From: JBGTSJ01 sp041940305
GTDB lineage: Bacteria; Planctomycetota; Planctomycetia; Planctomycetales; Planctomycetaceae
DNA length: 64,000 bases
Assembly (NCBI GenBank): GCA_041940305.1
Contig: JBGTSJ010000015.1
Location: 62,001 to 126,000 of the forward strand
Direction of reading: 5' to 3'
Within the stretch, counting starts at the first letter, position 1, and every line of letters starts with the position of its first letter. Position numbers and translations under genes: made by a program. This document shows positions 51,350 to 60,700 of this stretch, piece by piece. Below the pieces are notes generated by a model that saw nothing but the letters and a program-made list of their open reading frames with translations, had not been told where the DNA came from and searched no databases.

Positions 51350-52363
51350 TCACAGCGCATGATCCTCCGGCCTGACTCCTTTCCGGGCGCCTTTGAACCC
51401 GTAGTCCGTTGGTGAGTATTCGCCGACCAACTCCACATTCGCGGCCTCCGGGATCTGCTCTTCCTTGCCGAGGCACCAGTAGGCCGCGTTGACGATCAGT
51501 CGACGCAGGCCTTCGCTCTCAAGGTCGGTCGCGGCGCCCATCGTCGTCGTGAAGATCCGGGCGACCTCGCCGTTGGGGGCTTCCCAGGTTTTTGTCCAGG
51601 CGATCGGCATCATCGGATCGTTCTTCGGGCCTTCCACCGGCTCGTCATCGGGCTGCATTCCCTTGAGCACCTGGCCGAGCACCAGAGGCTGCGAATCGCC
51701 CGGGAGCGGAAGCCGGACGCCGTACACGTCGGTCGTCCCCCAGATGTCATCCACGCCGCGAACGATGGGATGCGATTCCTGTCCGGGGGCGATGAGCCCG
51801 CGCGTGCTTTCCCCCTTGTGCTGGCCGTGGTGCGAGATCCATGTCTCTCCGAGCACTTCGCGGCCGAAGCCGCCGTTCCAGTCCTCGTCCCGTCGTCGCC
51901 AGTCCCAGTGCGTGAAACTGCTGTCAGCGGGAGGTTCGAAAGCGTGCGTGGCCGTGCGCAGGCCGATGATGGGGCGCCCCGACTCAACATACTCGACCAC
52001 GTGCCGCATCTGTTCGTCGGGAAGAGCCCGCATTCGCGTAGCGATGATCATCAGGTCCGCGGTGGCGAGAGCCTCGAGTCCGGGGATGTTGTGGCGCACG
52101 TCAGGGTCGATTTCGCCGGTCTCCGGATCGATGGCGAACAGCACGGTGCACTGAAAGCCGTGATGCTGCGAGAGGATTTTGCCGAGTTGTGGAAGCCCCT
52201 CTTCCGACCGGTATTCTTCATCGCCCGAAACCAGCACGACGTGCTTGCCGGCGCCGTGCCCCTCTCCGCCGGGGTAGGTCACCCACTGGTCCGCGGCGTG
52301 CGTGACGGCGACGGTGGCGAGCAGGGCGAGGAACGGGAGAGCGCGATGCATCGGGGGGCTCAT
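51350..52363 (-). CDS. Exported ThuA-like (glutamine-amidotransferase fold) protein
   Basis: 337 residues with a signal peptide (ALPFLALLATVAVTHA). The ThuA-like core is indicated by KHVVLVSGDEEYRSEEGLPQLG, DPDVRHNIPGLEALATADLMIIATRMRALPDEQM, VEYVESGRPIIGLRTATHAF and GRIFTTTMG-like sequence near the end. Trehalose-utilisation (ThuA) domain proteins are abundant in planctomycetes and often secreted with DUF1080 proteins, as here. Activity not established. The preceding spacer has a heptamer array at 52388-52429. ATG 52351 is an alternative start. Confidence 0.88.
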   Translation of the reverse strand: MSPPMHRALPFLALLATVAVTHAADQWVTYPGGEGHGAGKHVVLVSGDEEYRSEEGLPQLGKILSQHHGFQCTVLFAIDPETGEIDPDVRHNIPGLEALATADLMIIATRMRALPDEQMRHVVEYVESGRPIIGLRTATHAFEPPADSSFTHWDWRRRDEDWNGGFGREVLGETWISHHGQHKGESTRGLIAPGQESHPIVRGVDDIWGTTDVYGVRLPLPGDSQPLVLGQVLKGMQPDDEPVEGPKNDPMMPIAWTKTWEAPNGEVARIFTTTMGAATDLESEGLRRLIVNAAYWCLGKEEQIPEAANVELVGEYSPTDYGFKGARKGVRPEDHAL

Positions 52364-52387
52364 TCAGGCAGGGAGATAAGGGAGACT

Positions 52388-52429
52388 GCAGATTGCAGAT
52401 TGGGCATCGCAAATTGCGAATTCGAGGTT
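52388..52429. repeat. Heptamer tandem array upstream of the ThuA-like gene
   Basis: Units GCAGATT, GCAGATT, GGGCATC, GCAAATT, GCGAATT, CGAGGTT, seven bases each. It lies 25 bases upstream of the minus-strand start at 52363. Confidence 0.7.
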
Positions 52430-52562
52430 CAGTTGGGGAGTCAAACCACTGTAGCCGGGAGGCTGCGGGAGGTGCAAACTTGAGTGGCTGATTGGCTGGT
52501 GCGGAAGGAAAGGGATTGCCGATGTAGGGAGGGGCGAGTTCTTTATTATGGAGGGGCAGGCG

Positions 52563-52739
52563 ATGTCGGCGACCAAGGCGAAAGTGACGGATCCGGCCGT
52601 GGCGCAGCGCATCGTGGATGCGCTCGAAAAGCAGGCCGAAAAGACGTCGGACCTGCAGATCAAGCGGCTGCTGCTGGCGGCCGGCTGCGGAATCCTCGAC
52701 CACGTCCTCGCACAGCAGACGGAAAAGCAGGCCGCCTAG
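52563..52739 (+). CDS. Small hypothetical protein
   Basis: 58 residues from ATG 52563, preceded by GGAGGGG at a suitable distance. The sequence is a helical, Lys/Ala/Gln-rich protein (VAQRIVDALEKQAEKTSD, LLLAAGCGILDHVLAQQTEKQ). No family recognised. The upstream ATG 52548 is an alternative start. It is short and could be spurious, but the start context and helical composition are in its favour. Confidence 0.5.
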   Translation: MSATKAKVTDPAVAQRIVDALEKQAEKTSDLQIKRLLLAAGCGILDHVLAQQTEKQAA

Positions 52740-52798
52740 CAGTCCAGCAAGCCGGGACAGGGACGGACTCAGGTCGCGGCTGCTGTTCGAAGCCGCTG

Positions 52799-53839
52799 TC
52801 ACATCGCGTGTCGTTCCGACGCCAGCCGTTCCAGGCGATGGACGAGCGTCTGGAACCGTAACACCGATCCTGGATGCGACCAGACTGGCACACTGGAATC
52901 GCCCTGCTGCACCCAGTGGAGCGTGCTGAGCAGAGTCCCACTGCGATCCAGGATGGGGATTAGCCGCCGTTCATCGTCAGCGAGCGGGCGCACTTGGGAG
53001 TACGCCATCAGCGCCGAATCCCAACGCGCGCCTCCCTCCGGCAAGAGACTTCCCAGCAGGCGGGACAGATCTGCAGCCACGTTCTCACTGCGTGCAGCGG
53101 ATGCGTCAATGATGCCCGTCACGGCCTGATCGGTGAACAGGATGTGATCGCTCCACACATCGCGCAGGCAGGGATGCAGTCGCACGCCGAGGTGCGCCGC
53201 CGATTCCAGCTCCGCGCGCACCGACGGGGCGATCCAGTCGAACCACACCGCCAGTTGCGAACCCCAGGCATTGAGAGGACTCGCCGAGATCAGCACACGC
53301 AGCCTGTTCGCGTCCCAGCCGTTGAGCAGACGCAATCTCTCGTGGACGGCGGGCGAGGGTTGACGCGAGGACTGAAAGAACCACTCGGCTCCCGAATGCG
53401 AAGAGACGTAACGGCGCGCGACGACGTGCAGTCGCGCCAGGGCCTGCATGGCGTTGACGAGTCGTTCTTCGGACGGGGCGTCCAGGAAGTCCGACACTCC
53501 CGGTTTCCACGGTTCGAGTTGCCAGACGTGCTCTCTGCAGTGGACGAGCGTGCCTTGAAGGCCTGCGATCGGCACGGCGAGTTCGTTGATCCCCTCAGCC
53601 TCCAGGAAGGCCAGGAAACGATGCAGCTCGCGCAGCCGGGCTTCGGGCAGCAGTCCGGGTGACGGCCACCGGCGGAGCGCATACGACGCGTGATCCGTCG
53701 TCACGCGGAAGATCGCGGCTCCGCTGAAGCCGCGTCCGGTGACAGCTTCGACGTGCCGGACGGGTTGCACCTGGGGCCACGCGCGCAGCATCTCGCGGAC
53801 CGCATCCGCATCGGCGGGATTCAGCGGGGGACGCCACAT
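52799..53839 (-). CDS. Phosphotransferase (APH/choline kinase-like) family protein
   Basis: 346 residues from ATG 53839. The kinase-like fold is indicated by GRGFSGAAIFRVTTDHASYALRRWP (nucleotide-binding N-lobe with an ALR lysine-equivalent) and, in the C-lobe, HPCLRDVWSDHILF, then GIIDASAAR. Compared with the canonical HGDxxxxN catalytic loop, the Asp is kept (RDVW) while His and Asn are replaced by Leu and His. This substitution is also seen in other planctomycete members from memory. The substrate is unknown. The start was chosen at the MWRPPLNPADADAV methionine, since the longer ORF upstream has no family similarity. Confidence 0.82.
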   Translation of the reverse strand: MWRPPLNPADADAVREMLRAWPQVQPVRHVEAVTGRGFSGAAIFRVTTDHASYALRRWPSPGLLPEARLRELHRFLAFLEAEGINELAVPIAGLQGTLVHCREHVWQLEPWKPGVSDFLDAPSEERLVNAMQALARLHVVARRYVSSHSGAEWFFQSSRQPSPAVHERLRLLNGWDANRLRVLISASPLNAWGSQLAVWFDWIAPSVRAELESAAHLGVRLHPCLRDVWSDHILFTDQAVTGIIDASAARSENVAADLSRLLGSLLPEGGARWDSALMAYSQVRPLADDERRLIPILDRSGTLLSTLHWVQQGDSSVPVWSHPGSVLRFQTLVHRLERLASERHAM

Positions 53840-53916
53840 GGCCGGCCTCAATACGCGCGAACTCCCGCAAAGTACCGAAAAGTGTGCAATGTGTCGCGGG
53901 GGGTAGGCGTCATATC

Positions 53917-54138
53917 CTACAGTAGGCGAATGCGCACAGGGTTGCGTATCTTCTCCAGTCGCCGCGAGCGGAAAAGTCGTATGGAAGGGGGGAACGCCGG
54001 CAACGGGCGGCAATCCTCGATGACGGGCGTACATCCAGAGGGAGCGCCAGCAGACTTCTCAGCGGCCGCGATCTGCTCCGAGAGCCGCTCGGCAGCGGAG
54101 AGTGAGTTTTCAACATCCACGGGATCGATGCGATGCAT
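53917..54138 (-). CDS. Possible small protein divergent from the giant-protein locus
   Basis: 73 residues. It begins MHRIDPVDVENSLSAAERL and is followed by a helical EQIAAAEKSAG segment and a Pro/Arg-rich C-terminus. Codon composition in the first half looks like real coding sequence. However, its ATG overlaps the ATG of the plus-strand gene at 54133, and no ribosome binding site is evident. It may be a genuine short gene ahead of the phosphotransferase or chance. Confidence 0.3.
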   Translation of the reverse strand: MHRIDPVDVENSLSAAERLSEQIAAAEKSAGAPSGCTPVIEDCRPLPAFPPSIRLFRSRRLEKIRNPVRIRLL

Positions 54139-57100
54139 GGCTTAATGCGTGCGGGACGGTGGCTGCAGGCGATCATCGTGGCTGTCGCGAGTGGGACGTT
54201 GCCGCTGTTCGCTCAGGAGAACGACTCCACGGCCGATTCCGCCCCCGCCGCGCCGGCCGAGCGAACGGTCTACGTCCCGTACAGCAATCTGAAGGGCGCC
54301 TTCGACCAGTTGGGCGCCGGAGTCCTCGTACCCTACAGCGACTGGCTCGAGATGCGGCGGGCCCTCGAAGGCGGAGCCGGTGAGCGTCCCGCCGTCGACG
54401 CCGTGATTACGAAAGCGGCATATCGAGCGCAGATCGAGAAGGACATCGCCCGGATCACGGCGGAACTCACGATCAACGTGCTCGGCGAACCCTGGGTGGA
54501 GGTCCCTATCCGTTTTGGAGAGGCGGCGGTGGGCGCGCTCGAAGGGAACGATAACGTCCTGCTGCGCGGCACCGGAGACGGCGCTTACTCGCTGCTGCTG
54601 GGGGAAGCCGGCGAGCAGACGGTGACGCTGGAACTCGTCGCGCGGGTCAACACGTCGCCGGACGGGCGGGAATTCACGTTCGACGTTCCGCCGGTCGGCA
54701 TCACGTCGCTGGACGTCGTGATTCCCGAGCCGGACCAGACGGTCGAGATCACACCCCGTCTGGTCGGTCTGCCCGTGGAAGACGAAGCCGCCGGCCAGAC
54801 GCACGTCTCGGCCAGCCTGGGGTCGACGGGACGCATCCAGGTGCGGTGGCATCCGCGCGTGAGCATGAAACCGGAGATGGACCTGCTGACCAGCGTCACC
54901 AATCTGACGCAGGTGACCGTCGCCGACGGACTCGTCCATACCGACGCGTGGCTGCTGTTCGACATTCTGCGCGGCGAGTTGAACGAGCTGCGGATCGTCG
55001 TGCCGGCGGATCATCGAATCCTCGACGTGGCTTCGCCGTCGAAAGTGCGAGGCTGGCGTGCGGAGGAAGCAAATGGCGAGCAGGTGGTGACGGTGGAGTT
55101 TCTCAGCGCCGTCGAGAAGCAGGTGACGGTCGAAGTGCACACCGAACGCAAGCTTCCCGGGGATACGTTTCCCGTGGCGGGCCGCCCCGAAGAAGGCGCG
55201 ACCAACGGTATTCACGCACTCGATGCCGTCCGCGAGAGCGGGCAGGTTGTGCTGCGGTCCTCGCCCGACCTGGTGCTGACGCTGGTCGAGCAGCAGGGAG
55301 TCGTGCGGATCGAGGCCGGCCAGATCGATGAGCGGATCCGCTCCGACGGCGGAATGGGATTCAAATTCTACTCGCCGCAGTTCACGCTGACAGCGAGCGC
55401 CAAGCCAGTCGAACCTCGGATCGTCGTGGATCACACCGCCAACGTCATTCTTCGCGAGGATGAGGTGCGGCTGGAAGCCGCGCTCAATTACTCCGTCGAG
55501 CGAGCCGGCGTGTTTCAACTCGTGTTGAACGTCCCCGAGGAACTCATCATCGACGATGTGCAGTGCCCGCAGATGAAGGAGTTCAACTTCGACGAAGCCG
55601 CCCGAACGTTGACGATTGTGCTCAGTGAGAAAACGCAGGGAGCGATCGGCGTCTCCGTGAAGGGACACCGGACGTTTGATGCCGGAGCTGACGTGGCGCA
55701 GCTCACGCTCCCCCTGCTGGAGCCGCAGAGCGCCGAACGCGAGACGGGAGCGGTGTATCTGTATGCCCGCGAGTCGATCGAAGTGGTGACGACGGACGCC
55801 GACGTCGTGGCGGCCCAGCCGCTTCCCGCCCCGCCGGGTCTGCAGATGGGGGATGCCGTGCTGACGGCGGCCTGGAGCTTCACGCGACGGCCGGTCACGA
55901 TCCCTGTCACCACCAAGCGGAAAGCCGCGCGGCTGAACGTCGACGTGGCAACGACGGTCAACGTCCAGCCTCAGTCGGCGGAGGTGACGACGCTCCTCGA
56001 CTATCACATCCAGTTCGCGGGCATCGACACCTTCCAGTTCCAGGCTCCGGAGGCGGTCTCGCCCCTGCTGCAGATTGAGGTCGTCTCGACCGACGCCACG
56101 ACGCCGGGCATCAAGCAGAAAACGCCTTCCGATCCGGCCGACGGGTGGGTAACTTGGACCGTCGTGATGCAGCGGGACGTGATCGGCCTGTTGCGGCTCT
56201 CGGCCACGTACGACATCAAGTCGGCGGACACCGGAGACGCGGGCGCTGATGAGGCCGCTGACGGACCGGCGACGGACGAGCTGGCGGTGTCGCTGCTGCA
56301 GCCGCTTGCGGCGCCGGCCTCCGGCGGTCGGCCTGAGGTGCCCGTTTCCCGGATTCGGGGCGAGGCCGCCATCCAGCATGAGCCCGCGCTGTCGGTTACG
56401 GCCACGGCCGCTGGCGGTGACGTGGAACCGATCGATCCGCGCGAGCTGACCCTGCTTCCTCAGACGGGGACCCTTGCCTACCGCTACTTCAAGCAGCCGG
56501 ATGACGGCGCGGTGCAATTGACCCTCACACGCACGCGGCACGAGATCCAGGAGGTTGTGGAGACGGTCGTCCGCAAGGCGCTGGTGGAGATCATCAACGG
56601 CGAGGATGGCACCGCTATCTATCGCGTCCGCATGCGGGTGAAATCGACCGAGCGGCAGCGGCTGCTCATCGACATGCCGGCGCGGCTGGAACTGCTGGGC
56701 GTTTACGTCGATGGCCGCAACGTGAAGCTCGAACGGGCGGGACTGTCGGACGACGAAAGTGCGATTGAGCCGTTTTACGTGCCGGTAACGCGGACGAAGC
56801 CGGTCGATGAAGAGTTTCTGCTGACGTTCGAGTTCCGCTGGCAGGTGAATCCCTATCCGGGCGAAAGCGATTTTCTGCGGGGGCGGATCGCGCTGCCGCT
56901 GCCGGTCCTGGGCGGGACCGATTCGCCGGCGGCGGTGCAGGAGCTGCGCGTGGCCGTCTGGGTTCCGCGGGAGTACGCCCTCGTCGGGGAGCCGGACAAT
57001 TTCGTCGTCGAACGGGAGCCGCGCGTGTTCTCCACACTGACCAACACCACCTCGCAGCTGAACGACGCCGAACTGGACGGCTGGATCGGTGGCGGGGACA

Positions 57101-57543
57101 CAACTCTCGCGCCGGCCAAGAAAGGACTGGTCGGCTACGTATACAGCAACCTTGGCGGGGAGCGCAGGCTGAGCGTGGTGTGGTGGAACCGGTTGTGGAT
57201 GACGGTCATCGTCAGCGGGGCGATCGCCATCATCGCCTGGGTGCTAGGCCGCACGACGTGGGAGAACAAGCTGTGGGTGCTGCTCATGGCCGGGTTCATC
57301 CTCTCGCTGGTGGCGATCTGGGATGCCGACCGCGCAGCCCATGCCCTTTCGGCGGCCCGCTTCGGCCTGGCGTTCCTCATCGGCTGGTGGCTCATCTCGG
57401 CCTTCTTCGGAGCGCGGAATCGCACGCCGCAGACAGTACAGATCAGCGGCGCCGGAGCGACCGCCGTCACAGCCACCACCCCCGCCGTCGTGCCTCCGCC
57501 GGGAGCGATCGATGAACTCAAACGCCGTGCGGAGGACAAGTGA
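54133..57543 (+). CDS. Large exported/membrane protein with module shared by the next gene
   Basis: 1136 residues. The signal peptide is residues about 10-27 (LQAIIVAVASGTLPLFA). After it comes RTVYVPYSNLKGAFDQLG, then a region of repeated beta-sandwich-like strands. The C-terminal 110 residues contain three membrane helices (LWMTVIVSGAIAIIAWVLG, KLWVLLMAGFILSLVAIW, RFGLAFLIGWWLISAFFGA) and a short cytoplasmic tail. The whole is a large extracytoplasmic domain anchored by a C-terminal membrane region. The N-terminal YVPYxxL motif recurs in the next gene (VYVPITDL and IIIPYEAGT). Unknown function; I infer a shared ancestor for these modules. The ATG 54145 is an alternative start. Confidence 0.8.
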   Translation: MHGLMRAGRWLQAIIVAVASGTLPLFAQENDSTADSAPAAPAERTVYVPYSNLKGAFDQLGAGVLVPYSDWLEMRRALEGGAGERPAVDAVITKAAYRAQIEKDIARITAELTINVLGEPWVEVPIRFGEAAVGALEGNDNVLLRGTGDGAYSLLLGEAGEQTVTLELVARVNTSPDGREFTFDVPPVGITSLDVVIPEPDQTVEITPRLVGLPVEDEAAGQTHVSASLGSTGRIQVRWHPRVSMKPEMDLLTSVTNLTQVTVADGLVHTDAWLLFDILRGELNELRIVVPADHRILDVASPSKVRGWRAEEANGEQVVTVEFLSAVEKQVTVEVHTERKLPGDTFPVAGRPEEGATNGIHALDAVRESGQVVLRSSPDLVLTLVEQQGVVRIEAGQIDERIRSDGGMGFKFYSPQFTLTASAKPVEPRIVVDHTANVILREDEVRLEAALNYSVERAGVFQLVLNVPEELIIDDVQCPQMKEFNFDEAARTLTIVLSEKTQGAIGVSVKGHRTFDAGADVAQLTLPLLEPQSAERETGAVYLYARESIEVVTTDADVVAAQPLPAPPGLQMGDAVLTAAWSFTRRPVTIPVTTKRKAARLNVDVATTVNVQPQSAEVTTLLDYHIQFAGIDTFQFQAPEAVSPLLQIEVVSTDATTPGIKQKTPSDPADGWVTWTVVMQRDVIGLLRLSATYDIKSADTGDAGADEAADGPATDELAVSLLQPLAAPASGGRPEVPVSRIRGEAAIQHEPALSVTATAAGGDVEPIDPRELTLLPQTGTLAYRYFKQPDDGAVQLTLTRTRHEIQEVVETVVRKALVEIINGEDGTAIYRVRMRVKSTERQRLLIDMPARLELLGVYVDGRNVKLERAGLSDDESAIEPFYVPVTRTKPVDEEFLLTFEFRWQVNPYPGESDFLRGRIALPLPVLGGTDSPAAVQELRVAVWVPREYALVGEPDNFVVEREPRVFSTLTNTTSQLNDAELDGWIGGGDTTLAPAKKGLVGYVYSNLGGERRLSVVWWNRLWMTVIVSGAIAIIAWVLGRTTWENKLWVLLMAGFILSLVAIWDADRAAHALSAARFGLAFLIGWWLISAFFGARNRTPQTVQISGAGATAVTATTPAVVPPPGAIDELKRRAEDK

Positions 57544-57754
57544 CGGGAAGGAAAGGGAAGGAACGCTAATGACTACTCATCAACGCTAATGGCCGCTTGA
57601 CGTTCGTTGTCTTTTCGAGATGCATGATTCGTGCGAGCGCTCGGTTCCGGAAACCGACATCGCCTCGTCTTTCCATTAGTGGAGATTAGTGCCAATCAGT
57701 GTTCCTGACCTTCTGACTCCTCAATGCGTTAAGACCAATCGCAGGACTGAAACC
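57544..57754. other. Spacer between the two large exported-protein genes
   Basis: 211 bp with no gene. It holds repeated CGCTAATG/CCATTAG-type segments (57566-57590 and 57673-57700) that may form a stem. No clear promoter was seen. Confidence 0.45.
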
Positions 57755-60700
57755 GTGTCGGCAATTCGAGTGCTGCTGTGCGTGCTGCTGCTGGGGACGA
57801 TGGTTCTGGCGCAGGACGACGCTCAAAGATCGCGCGTTCCCGAACCGCGGCGAGTGTACGTGCCGATCACCGACCTCGAAGCCGTGTTCGAGCGGGATGG
57901 CCGCGGCGTGATGCTGCCGGCGGCCGAGTACGAGGCACTGGAGGCCGCAGCGCGAGAATCGGAAGCCGGACAGCCCCGGACGCCGGACGCCATCGTGCTT
58001 TCGACGGCCAACTACGCGGCGCGCCTCGACGGGGACCAGCTCCTGCTGACGGCAACGGCGGAGTTCACCAACTTCACGGAGGGCTGGACCCGGCTGGTGC
58101 TGCCTGCGGGGGGATTGGGGGTCGAGAGCGCCACGCTAGGGGATCAGCCGGCGAAACTGGCGCGCGGAGTCGACCATCCCAACGTCCTCGTGCTGTACGT
58201 GGCGGAAAAAGGAAAGCAGACGCTCACCGTCGAACTCTCGGCGAACCTCTCCGCCGTGGGGAGCGACAAGGCGGCGGGTTTCGAACTGTTCGGGGCGCCC
58301 TCCGGAAAACTGACGCTGACTCTCCCGCCCGGAAAGCACCTCTCGGTCGGCGGTCTGCAGCTGGAGCGCCCTGCTCCCGCAGATCAGGAGGCGGCCTACG
58401 CAATTCCGATCGGCGGACGGAAGTCGCTGCAGCTCCGCATCACCGACCGACAGGCGGCGGCAACCGGCGATGCGCTGACCTTCGCGCAGACCGCCTTTGG
58501 AGTATACGTCGCTCCGGGCGAGGTCACCTGGACCGCACGGACCGCCCTGCAGGTCTATGGCCGGACGATCGATACGCTCGTCTGCACGGTCCCTGCTTCG
58601 CTGGAGATCACGAACGTCGAGTCCACCGGGCTGGATGCCTGGGAACTGGCGGATGACCCCGAAGCCCCGGAACGCACGCGGATCACGCTCCGCTATCGGC
58701 AGCCGTTCGACGGCATGCGGGACATCACCTTCCGCGGCGTCGTCAGCAGCCCGTCCGCCGAGGCCTGGACCGTCCCGGACCTGGAGATCCGCAGCGTCTC
58801 GTCCCATATCGGCAAGGTGGTCGTGCAGTATCCGCCGGGCGTGCGGTTGCAGCTGGTGGAGTCGGCCGGCGTGCGGCCGGTGCTGGCGGCGACCGCCATG
58901 GATCCTGCCAATCCCTCCCTCGAGTACGAGGTCTGGCAGGAGGACTTCCGGCTGTCGTTCACCACGGCCGCCAAGGATCGGGAAGTCCACGCAGCCATGA
59001 CCACGCTGCTCGACGTCAACGCTGACGGACTCGATCTCTCCGTCACGCTCGACGTGCGGACGCTGTTCGCGCCGCTGTTCGACGTCCGGCTGCGGATACC
59101 GGCCGAGTGGTCGGTGACGTCGGCCGCCATCGGCGGAGAACCGGCGGCATGGCAGGTGGTGCCGGCGGAAGCGGGGATCAACGAAGTCCGCATCCCGTTC
59201 GCGGCCCCGCTGCCGGTGAATGAATCCCGTTCGCTCACGCTCTCGGCCCATCGGGACCTGGAAGACTGGCCGGTCGAGACGGACCCCGTGCGGTTCGCGC
59301 TGCCGGAAGTCCGCCTTCCGCAGGCCGGAGTCGTGGAAGCGCTGTACGGCGTCACGGTCGATGACGACCTTGAAGTCACGCCGATCGACGTGCAGGGGCT
59401 CGACCCCGCGCGGCAGGATGATGTGAGTCTTCTCAACGGCAAGCTGCAGGCGTTCGGCAGGCGCGTGCGGCTGGGGTTCACCTATCAGGACACGGTGTTC
59501 AGCGGACAACTGGAGATCGCGCGCAAGCCGTCGCGCGTTTCGGCCGCGACGGTCACGTTCTTCCGGATCGACCGCGAAACCCTGTTCGGGCATCTGGAAG
59601 CGCAGTTACACATCGCGGGAGGCGGCCTGCGGCAACTGCAGGTGGCGGTCTCGGAGTCCGCGGGAACCGATCTGCGCTTCCAGTTGATCCGTCCGGTCTC
59701 GATTCTCTCCGAACCACAGCAGCAGGCGACGATCTATCCTCCGATCGACGCCGTGCGGATCGTCGAACAGCGCCCCGCCGAGCCTGCCGACGGCCTGCGC
59801 ATCTGGACGCTGCAGCTCGACCGCAGGGCCCGCGGCGACTTTGTCCTGCTGGTGGACGTGCAGACTCCGATCCCGGCCGTAGTGGATGCCGACAACGCCG
59901 CCGATGACGCTGACGCCGCCGCCGCGCAACCAGATCCACAGGCCGGGGACCAGGACGCTGATGCCGTTGTCGCAGCCGAAAGCGACGCGACCGCTGAAGA
60001 GACTGCGGCCGCGCCGACCGACCCACCCATGCGCGGTCCGTTCTCGCCGTTTGTTCTGAACGTCCTCAACGCCGACCGGCAGAGCGGGCACATCGCCGTG
60101 GAGGCCGGCAACGAGCAGCACGTGCAGATCACGGCCGTCGACGCAGACGGGAATGCGCTGCCGACGGTCGATCCCGTCGACTTTCCGCCGGCGTACTATC
60201 GTCCGGCAGAGCGCGTCGTGGCCGGCTTTCAATACGTCCGCCCCGGCTGGTCAATCGCGGTCACCGAGACCCGCTACGACCGCCATGCCGTGCCGACGGC
60301 GATCGTGCACACCGCTCACATCGCGAGCGTCCTCGGGAAGACGGGAGATTTTCAGCACCAGGCGGATTTGACGTTCACGGCCGTCGGCGTGCAGAACCTG
60401 AAGGTGCGGCTGCCGAAGAACGGCGAACTGTGGGCGACGCTCATCGACGGGCAGCCAGTGGAAGCGCGGAAGTCGGACGACGGGGTGTTGATTACGTTGC
60501 CGCGACTGGACGCGGCAGGAGGCGGGGTTGAACCCCGCCGCTCGTTGCGCCTCTTCTACCGCACTCACGTCGGACCGCTCGACAACTGGTCCGGCCGCGT
60601 CCAGCAGTCGCCGCCGCAGCTCTCCGCCATTACGGGAGCCGGAATTGAGCAGCCGCTGGAGATTCTGCAGCAGCACTGGACCGTGCACTACCCGGACGAC

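Noticed and set aside
54142..56541. 799-codon minus-strand ORF opposite the large exported gene
   Set aside because: Antisense shadow; Arg/His-rich with no recognisable motifs, while the plus-strand frame has a signal peptide and C-terminal membrane helices.
57778..58656. 292-codon plus-strand ORF in another frame at the start of the giant gene
   Set aside because: Arg/Gly-rich overprinted frame. The frame beginning at GTG 57755 has a signal peptide and stays open for the rest of the window.
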